Origin: Folioceros fuciformis
Taxonomy: Eukaryota; Anthocerotophyta; Anthocerotopsida; Anthocerotales
Reading direction: 5' to 3'
DNA: 22,502 bases
NCBI GenBank assembly: GCA_049999805.1
Contig: JBNGIO010006169.1
Location: 189,427-211,928 of the forward strand
Shown here: positions 16,174-22,502 of the stretch, in pieces
Layout: every line of letters begins with the position of its first letter
Position numbering within the stretch: position 1 is the first letter of the stretch
Notes under the pieces: generated by a model
Seen by the model: the letters and a program-made list of their open reading frames with translations, nothing else
Told to the model about the DNA's origin: nothing
Database searches by the model: none
Translations under genes and position numbers: made by a program

Positions 16174-19100
16174 CTATATCCTGCAACGGAGGGACATCTC
16201 AGGAAAAGTCGACAGAATTGAAAGCATCCAAAAGGATGCAGTGCCAAACGCAAGGTCACTAACCTGTCCTCGTCTGTCAGATGATGCAGGGCATCACCCT
16301 GACTGTCGAGAGGCATGTACTGCGCCATAATTGCTCTAATTTCTGAATCCATGTATGACTGCGCCACAAGGAGCCCACCGCACGTTCAGTTCCTCACCAA
16401 CAACGAGCACCGAAACAGTGGAGAACAAATTCAAACAACTCTTACCCGAAGCCTGTACTTGTACACAATGTAACCACTGACACCAATAACGGCCAAGGCC
16501 GCAAACACAATCAAGGTGACTACCCAACCAACCCTAGAAGCTTGCTCCGACTTACCTGCAAGGCTCAAGAATCTTGTAAGGGCCTACCTATGGAAACGAG
16601 TACATCACCTTCATCGTTAGAGGGCTAGCTGATGGTAGCATACACTTACTTATGCATGTGTCATGCTCCCGAATATATAGGAGATCTGAGGAGCCTGTGC
16701 ATGAGCAATCGAAGCCTCCCCATGTGTCCTTGCACGAGCACTGTGGACACGTGCAAGCTAGTTTCTCTGCACACTCGTCAATATCTGATACGTAACACAG
16801 CAAGGGTTTAGTTTATTGAGACACTCCGCCACCAGGGGCCAGTATTACTAACTGTGCCGAAGGTAAAAGCATACCCATACAAGTAGAAAAGTAGTAACAT
16901 ACCAATACAACTGGTGACTCCGTCGCCTTTGAAACCACTTGGGCATTGACAGCCCTGTAACGTCACGTCCTGGAGAAAGGAACCACAGTAACGCATGTTG
17001 AAAGGGACGAGCAGTACCAGCAACTTGATGAGAGAACGTCTTACTCACCGAACAGGCAGAGAAGGTCACGGAATCTCTTGTGTCTTTCCAGCAGCCACCA
17101 TTATCGATTGTACAACGCCCGGTGCCGATAGCTGGAAAACAGACAGTTAGTGACTGCTCCCCCAGCCTTAAGCTCGGGATGACTGATAAGTCAAATGGAC
17201 TTTGAACTTACGTTCACAGGAGCTGTAACCATCACCCTGAAATTGTACCCCTCCAACTGAAGGGCACTGGCAAACCCTACCGCGGAAAGTATCCTGCACA
17301 CTTCCAAGGTTTTCAGCTGTTCCTGCCCTGGCTCCACAAGGTTGCAAGCTAGCAGCAGCTAAGACAACGTGTCATACCTTGCAGGCTGTGATATTCTGCT
17401 TTGTATTTTGCCAACAGCCACCGTTATTGTTCAGACACTCGTTGGTCTCCATGTCTACGATAAAAAAGATGTAAAGTGATGAAACCAATCCATGCAAAAA
17501 TGATCCAGACACTGGAGGCCCGTCCTATCAAAGACTTCCATCAATCAGACCTGCATTCAGACAGATAGCTGGCTCGGTTGCTTCCTGGAACCCTGAGCAA
17601 ATGCCCTTCAAGACTGCCGTCCTCTCCAACTTCCCTGTAGACACCCCAAAAAAAAAAAGCAAGATTTATCGACTCAGAACTGCAGATGGATGTGGCATTA
17701 GCATAGACTGTGGTAGTTCATGAACCAAATTGCCCACCTCTGTACTGTCTCTGATTGATGATAAGGGTAGGTAAAATAGTAACATCACCCCGATCCCCCT
17801 GTCCAACCTAAGCACCACGCCCAGAAGCCAAAGCCAGCCAGAAAGAAGTCATGAAGCCACAGCTGCTAAGATCTTGATGCCTACGCAGAAGCCCTTTGGC
17901 TCCACAAAAGTTCAATCGAAAGACCAAGTGTTGCACCTGTGCATCTTGCTCTTTCTTCAGAACTTCATTGTCCATATTGGCGTCCGGGTCACCAATACAG
18001 GCATTGATGTCATCCAAAGGTAGACCTACAATCCGTTCGATCAAGGCAGTTTCAGTACACATTTGAAACGATGTCGTTTGAATCAAGACAGGACATGCGA
18101 CCGTAGAACCGGACGAACCGAGTGACTGGATGACTTCCTCCGCACAAGCTTTGTTGTACTTTTGCTGCTTCATGGGGCACCTGATCTGGAAGTCCGTCAC
18201 ATAATCCCACCACACCCAAGGTCTTTGCAGCTTTTCTTTCCCAACCTTGAACACACACAGCTGCCTCAAATTCTCCTTTACAACATCTTTGCCGTCATAT
18301 CCGACAGTGAAATCTTGTTCCGGATCTGGGGCGCAATATCTGCCGTTGTTGATGCATTGGGCCTTGCACTGCTTACTTAAAATGAAAGCCTGAGGACAGT
18401 ACCAAGTTATGTAGTGCGGAGTGAATTCAGCGAAAGAACCCTGCTCGAGGATCTCCGCAGCACCTTTAAAGTCCTTCAGAAACCCCATAATGGTGTCGCA
18501 CTTGGGTCCGCACTGATCGTTACTGTTTGTCCAAAACTCATACTCGACCCGGTTATCAGGGTGCGGCAACGACTCCCTCCAATCCAAGTTCAAGGTCACC
18601 ATCTCACTCTTGTCCGCCAGCCACTTCTTGAGCTGATCACCAAAGTTCTGCTCAATAAGGGCAGACGGGATGGTGATGTTTAACAAGTACGTGTCCGCAT
18701 CTGCGTCAGCATCCGGCTGGTCCATGGTGATAAGAAGCTCTGGCCTATCATCCGCCACAAGAACCGCCGCAGCTCCAGCTTGCTGTGCATTCCATACCTT
18801 CTTGGCAAAGAAACAATCTGTAAGCAAACCACCAGTACTCAGTCATCCATCACGATTCCGGGCCGAGCCACTGGATTGAGATCCAAAACACGGATCCAAC
18901 ATTGAAACTGCTGCAAACGACAGTTCCAGCACGTACCACCACGATCTGTTAGTAAAATCGTGGGCAGGCCTCCCGGGGTGGCACTCTTGAAACTGGTGGA
19001 GAAGGGGACACAGGCAGTGGGATTCACGCTCGGGTACACAACATTCCCGAGCAACGTTCCGCCGTAGTGCGGGACTCCAAAGTTCCCAATCGCGCTGTTG

Positions 19101-19243
19101 TAGGTCTTCTGTGTAGCCGTGGACGGCGAGCTGACGGTGATGCTGTTTTCCTCCACCACAAACCTGGCCTGCGTTACCGTCATCCATGCTACCAGAAGTT
19201 GCAGCAGCAGCAGAAGCAGCGGCGTGCCCCGAGCCTGCCTCAT
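16174..19243 (-). CDS. vacuolar sorting receptor (BP-80/VSR family), 13 exons
   Basis: Spliced exons (minus): 19243-18937, 18817-18119, 18025-17937, 17807-17738, 17634-17551, 17454-17378, 17293-17212, 17131-17049, 16969-16903, 16784-16650, 16555-16446, 16358-16264, 16180-16174. They sum to 1905 nt, 634 residues. All introns are GT-AG and phases agree at every join. VSRs are type I receptors that carry proteins with vacuolar signals from Golgi/TGN to prevacuoles through clathrin vesicles. Seen: signal peptide (1-26, Leu-run), protease-associated domain (about 50-165, DRGDCFFAKK), Cys-rich central region, three EGF-like repeats (417-470, 470-520, 520-564; the last starts DIDEC), membrane helix (573-596) and tail with YMPL sorting motif (615-618). 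The start at 19243 suits the signal peptide; upstream ATGs at 19348 and 19303 would add 35 or 20 residues. The 7-base last exon is the least certain part. Confidence 0.93.
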
Positions 19244-19376
19244 AGTTGCGACCAAACCCTTAGCGCTCCGATCCCACGTCTTCGCAGCACGAATCTGTGG
19301 CATCCTCTTGACGGACAGCAACCATAATTCCACTTTCCTTTGCGGCATCAACCTTGTCTTGTAGACCCAGTCCGGA

Positions 19377-19387
19377 CTTATTTAAGG
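19377..19387 (-). promoter_or_regulatory. possible TATA-like element of vacuolar sorting receptor
   Basis: CCTTAAATAAG on the minus strand lies about 135 bases before the chosen ATG at 19243. If it set a start site about 30 bases downstream, transcription would begin near 19350. The ATG at 19348 would then be at the extreme 5' end and the ATG at 19243 would be favoured. The match to a plant TATA box is only moderate. Confidence 0.25.
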
Positions 19388-20035
19388 AAAAGTTGAGTTC
19401 CAGTTGCTGCCCCATTTGCATTTATAGCGTAAACTTGCCTTGGTCAAAAACGCCATCTGGGTAACATTTATCCAAGTCTCATGTAACCTGGATTATTCTC
19501 AACAACATTGAACATTATTGGTCCGGTAAGGGGATCTGCAGAGGGAAGCCCTTTTTTTCGTGTAAAAGCCTGTTTGGCGCTTCCACGAAAAATGCTTCTC
19601 CATGCCGAGACTATTTTTCTGCAAGAAAAGTGTACAATAATATAATTAAATATAAAATAAACAGACCAAACATTGAGCTACATGAAGTTATCAAGTAGTT
19701 AATGAGTGCATAGAGAGATGTGCGTCTTAGGACTAATAAGATCAATCCTAAGATTTTTATAGGGAAGACTAAGGGATTCTTATAAACCAAACTTCTCTAT
19801 ACTTGAAGTGAGACTTAGCATATAGGGTTTAGGGTTTAATTATCTTGATGTTGCTAACCCTACCTCTTTCATTGTTGGCCTCATAGTATGCAAGCACTAA
19901 ATAGTTGAACTAATCAATAGGATATCACTCCTTGTCTAACTTGCTACATTCCTTATCTAACTTGCTATGCATTCTTGTTTTGATTCTCTCTAATACTTAC
20001 ATATCATGCTACCTCATTCTTAGGTCTACTTGACT
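19388..20035. other. AT-rich spacer between vacuolar sorting receptor and small basic ORF
   Basis: No gene is visible. It holds a telobox-like ATAGGGTTTAGGGTTTAA at about 19821-19838 and a short duplicated string (CTTGTCTAACTTGCTA / CTTATCTAACTTGCTA) at about 19932-19967. Confidence 0.4.
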
Positions 20036-20226
20036 TTCGACATTCAAGGAGTTGAGAAAAACATGTCAACTTACTACTTTAGACATTTAAGGAGTTGAGA
20101 AAAGCATGTTAACTCACTAATTTCGACATTCAAGGAGTTGAGAAAAGCATATCAATTTACTAATTTGACATCCTAGGAGCTTAAAAAAGCATATCAACTT
20201 AGTACTAATTTCGACATCCAAGGATA
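20036..20226 (+). repeat. about 43-bp tandem repeat, four full copies plus part
   Basis: GACATTCAAGGAGTTGAGAA-type units have their GACAT at 20039, 20082, 20125, 20167 and 20213 (steps 43, 43, 42, 46). Each continues AAAGCAT..TCAACTTACTAATTTC. It is followed at about 20245-20335 by a second, shorter degenerate series (ATACAAGGAGAGCATAGC-like, roughly 28-30 bp). Both lie immediately upstream of the ATG at 20388 and might fall in its promoter or leader. Confidence 0.85.
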
Positions 20227-20387
20227 GTTCTCTTGAACTAAGATTATAAATGCAAGGAAAGCATAGCTATATTATGAATACAAGGAGAGCATAGCTCTAT
20301 AACAAATATAAGGAGTCACAGCATAGCCATTCTACAACATCTTGAAAGGCATAGGCAACCTTAGAGTAAATCACATCGACAATCAAG

Positions 20388-20936
20388 ATGAGTGCTACTT
20401 TGTATAAGGAGGAGTCGAAGAGGAAGAGGGATCTTGAAGCTCAAGTTGAGACGAAAAGCATATGCCTATGTACGGCAATGCCTAATAACCATGGCATGGA
20501 GCGCCCACAAAAGGTTGCACAACATGAAAGCCACATGCAACAGCCTAGCTTAGAAGTTACAGGCAAATCAACCTCCACGAATGTGCAAAGTGAAGAAGAA
20601 GTGAGCGACCCAAGGGAAGCATTGTTTCATAAGATGATGGCAAGCGGTCGCAATATCAAAACCAAAGAGCTTCAAGCACGCGCAGCACGACGAGAGTTGA
20701 TTGTGTTGAAAGTTGATCCAAAGTCATCTTCATGTACATCTAGGAAGCAAGTGCAACGAGGGGGACGAACACAACAAAAGCTTGATAACCCACCTATTCG
20801 CTCCAACAATACTATGGTGGGAGCAATCAATGTTAACCCTATTGCTCAATCAATCCAAGAACAGGAGAAGAAGATGGCGAAGAGAAAGCGAGAACTCACA
20901 AAAGGCCAAAAGTTGCTAAAAAAGCTCAGAAAGTAG
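20388..20936 (+). CDS. hypothetical small basic protein, 182 residues
   Basis: I do not recognise this protein. It opens with ATG (MSATLYKEESKRKRDLEAQ), is hydrophilic throughout and has no signal peptide or membrane segment. Charged stretches lie in the middle (SEEEVSDPREALFHKMM, then KTKELQARAARREL). The C-terminus is strongly basic (KKMAKRKRELTKGQKLLKKLRK region, about 161-182) and could be a nuclear or nucleic-acid-binding tail or short coiled coil. It follows tandem repeats and sits in AT-rich DNA, so it may belong to a repeat element, or be one exon of a longer gene. A continuous 183-codon frame in AT-rich DNA with sensible composition argues for a real or recently real coding region. 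Confidence 0.4.
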   Translation: MSATLYKEESKRKRDLEAQVETKSICLCTAMPNNHGMERPQKVAQHESHMQQPSLEVTGKSTSTNVQSEEEVSDPREALFHKMMASGRNIKTKELQARAARRELIVLKVDPKSSSCTSRKQVQRGGRTQQKLDNPPIRSNNTMVGAINVNPIAQSIQEQEKKMAKRKRELTKGQKLLKKLRK

Positions 20937-21241
20937 GCCTGTGCAAATTGCCCTTACAAAAAGTAAAGTCCCTACTTGACTAGCAACTCAAGGTTTAGTC
21001 TAGCATTTTTCATGATTACATGTTAGTATTATATATTTATTAAAAGGTTGTGCATGATCGTATAATTACATAGAAGTTCAAACTACCAAAATATACAGCA
21101 CACCTTGTAATTTGGCACAAACACCTAGGATTAGGATTTGAGACTGAGATTTGGGACTAGCATCACTTGGATATAAAAAAATACTGGTGTGATACATGCA
21201 ACTCTTACGTTGGATGAACTACAAATAAGAATGTAGGATCT
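20937..21241. other. AT-rich spacer, presumed 3' ends of the flanking genes
   Basis: This 305-base stretch separates the stop of the small basic ORF from the stop of the convergent PPR gene. It contains AT-rich strings (ATTATATATTTATTAAAAGG near 21028) suited to polyadenylation. Nothing else was recognised. Confidence 0.4.
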
Positions 21242-22502
21242 CTAAACGTTTCCCATGCTGTACAGTGTGGCTAAAATGGAGCAAAACGTTTGAACCCGGT
21301 AACCCCGAACTAGGAAGGAATGCACGAGGCCGTTCATGTCTGTCCACCAGCTCTGGCCTGGCTGCTTCCACGCCCTAATTTTGATTCTCCTCGTCTGAAT
21401 CTCTTGAGCCTGCTCCCACATATGGGCACTGGAATATATGTTCGACATGGACACGTAAGCTGCGGCATCCTTGTTGTCAAGCTTCAGGGCTTCATGGAAA
21501 GCCTGGCGTCCCACCTCCACATTGCCCCACTTTCGACAAGCGCCCAACAGAGTGTGCCAAACTGCCGCATCGGGCAGGACAGACATCGTCCTTCCCAGAG
21601 AGAGTGCTTCATCCAGTTGGCCTGCACGACTTAGGAGATCCACCATGCACGTGTAGTGCTCCACCGTGGGTCTGATGCCGTAGTCTCTCCTCATGACATG
21701 AAAAAGCTCTTGCCCTAGGTTCACCAGACCTGCATGGCTGCATACTGTTAGCAGACTGAGGAATGTTGAGCCCGTTGGGTTCATGCCATCCTCTCTCATT
21801 TGGTCATAAAGATGAAAGACCACTTGACTGTCTCCTTGTCGAGTATAGCCTGCAATCAGTGCATTCCAGGCCCCTACGTCTCTCTCGTGTAAATTGTCAA
21901 AAACCTGCTGTGCCTCCGCCATGCTGCCACATTTCCCGTACATGCTTACTAAACTGTGGGCCACAATCATATCAGCTTCTAGCCCTTGTTCTTCGATCTG
22001 TGCATGAAGTCTCCTTCCTATATGCAAAGCTGCCACATTTGCGCATACCTGCAGGAGGGATACGAAGGTGACAGCATCGGGTGCAGCCACGCCCTCTTCT
22101 ACCATAGCATGATAGAGATCAAGGGCTTCCTCGTCCATGCCCTGCTGGTAAAAGGCAGCAATCATGGCATTCCACGTCCCAACATTCTTTTGGCCAAGCC
22201 CATTAAACAAACCCCGAGCATCTTCTAGGCTGCCGCACTTTGCATACATGTTCACCAAGCTGTTGGCTACACACACATCAGTCAGAAGCCCCTGTTCCCT
22301 AATCTGTGCATGAAACTGTTTCCCCTTCTCCAGCGCCTGAGTGCCCACACTTGCACACGCCTGAAGGAGAGATAGAAAAGTCACAGCGGTGGGCGTAGAC
22401 ATGCCCTCTTGCTGCATAGCACTGAGAAGACGCAGGGCTTCCAGGCCCATGCCCTTTTGCGAATATGCCGCTATCATGCTATTCCACGTCACCACATCCT
22501 TC
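21242..22502 (-). CDS. pentatricopeptide repeat protein, PLS class with E/E+-like tail (5' partial)
   Basis: The frame is open to the window edge, so the N-terminus lies beyond 22502; 419 residues are present. Nine PPR motifs in P-L-S order are visible: WNSMIAAYSQKG..., VTFLSLLQACAS, VANSLVNMYAKCG, then WNAMIAAF, VTFVSLLQVCAN, VAHSLVSMYGKCG, then WNALIAGYTRQG, the L2 type TFLSLLTVCSHAG and the S2 type HYTCMVDLLSRAG. The E1/E2 region follows (VWHTLLGACRKWGN, AAAYVSMSNIYSSA, PGQSWWTDMNGLVHSF). About 22 residues later it stops, with no DYW deaminase domain. PLS proteins bind organellar RNA and specify C-to-U editing sites in plastids or mitochondria; E-type members recruit a deaminase in trans. 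The organelle target cannot be judged without the N-terminus. Confidence 0.9.
   Translation of the reverse strand, partial: KDVVTWNSMIAAYSQKGMGLEALRLLSAMQQEGMSTPTAVTFLSLLQACASVGTQALEKGKQFHAQIREQGLLTDVCVANSLVNMYAKCGSLEDARGLFNGLGQKNVGTWNAMIAAFYQQGMDEEALDLYHAMVEEGVAAPDAVTFVSLLQVCANVAALHIGRRLHAQIEEQGLEADMIVAHSLVSMYGKCGSMAEAQQVFDNLHERDVGAWNALIAGYTRQGDSQVVFHLYDQMREDGMNPTGSTFLSLLTVCSHAGLVNLGQELFHVMRRDYGIRPTVEHYTCMVDLLSRAGQLDEALSLGRTMSVLPDAAVWHTLLGACRKWGNVEVGRQAFHEALKLDNKDAAAYVSMSNIYSSAHMWEQAQEIQTRRIKIRAWKQPGQSWWTDMNGLVHSFLVRGYRVQTFCSILATLYSMGNV

Noticed and set aside
17808-18827. Continuous 339-residue receptor frame as the real coding unit
   Set aside because: It reads through two introns (18026-18118 and the one beginning at 17936); the spliced exons restore the conserved VSR sequence and phase.
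6448-19243. Functional cluster of trafficking genes (NECAP-like and vacuolar sorting receptor)
   Set aside because: They are 9 kb apart, on opposite strands, with unrelated DNA between; plant genes of one pathway are seldom clustered, so shared location is most simply coincidence.
19244-19348. Vacuolar sorting receptor start at the upstream ATGs (19348 or 19303)
   Set aside because: These would place 20-35 charged residues before the hydrophobic signal peptide; the ATG at 19243 puts the Leu-run near the N-terminus, as in the family.
1-22502. CRISPR arrays, bacterial operons, tRNA or rRNA genes
   Set aside because: No spaced identical repeats of CRISPR type, no clover-leaf T-loop motif in suitable context and no rRNA-like blocks were seen; the gene content is plant nuclear.

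Overview
The window is nuclear DNA from a land plant. An S-adenosylmethionine decarboxylase (AdoMetDC) gene carries the plant-type pair of overlapping upstream ORFs in its leader. A vacuolar sorting receptor, a family typical of plants, is split by twelve short GT-AG introns (79-129 bp), and there is a PLS-type PPR protein. The short introns, the intron-free long genes and the style of the PPR repeats suggest a non-seed plant (bryophyte, lycophyte or fern), but this is inference and I cannot name the species. One 10-base run of N (5026-5035) shows that this is assembled sequence.

Layout. 1-1767 (+): AdoMetDC leader and single-exon coding region. 1768-5990: no recognisable gene; a GC-richer block to about 3950, then AT-rich DNA with telobox-like motifs, a duplicated 201-bp repeat joined by a 49-bp tandem array holding the N gap, and an AAT-rich microsatellite. 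6448-7206 (+): NECAP-like clathrin accessory protein in one exon. 7377-11348 (-): ABCC/MRP-type transporter of 1323 residues, also in one exon, converging on NECAP with 170 bp between stop codons. 11349-16173: AT-rich repeat-laden DNA with a degenerate 650-bp-spaced duplication, a broken SWIM-like ORF, a 32-bp tandem repeat and a perfect 19-bp-arm hairpin. 16174-19243 (-): vacuolar sorting receptor, rebuilt as 13 exons and 634 codons. 19400-20387: AT-rich spacer with 43-bp tandem repeats. 20388-20936 (+): small basic protein of unknown function. 21242-22502 (-): 3' part of a PPR protein whose 5' end lies outside the window.

The genes do not form an operon-like unit. Two (NECAP-like and vacuolar sorting receptor) belong to clathrin-linked trafficking, but they are 9 kb apart and I treat this as coincidence. 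The best-supported regulatory system is the AdoMetDC upstream-ORF control, which is known biology with one extra mini-ORF. I do not see convincing evidence of an undescribed multi-gene system.
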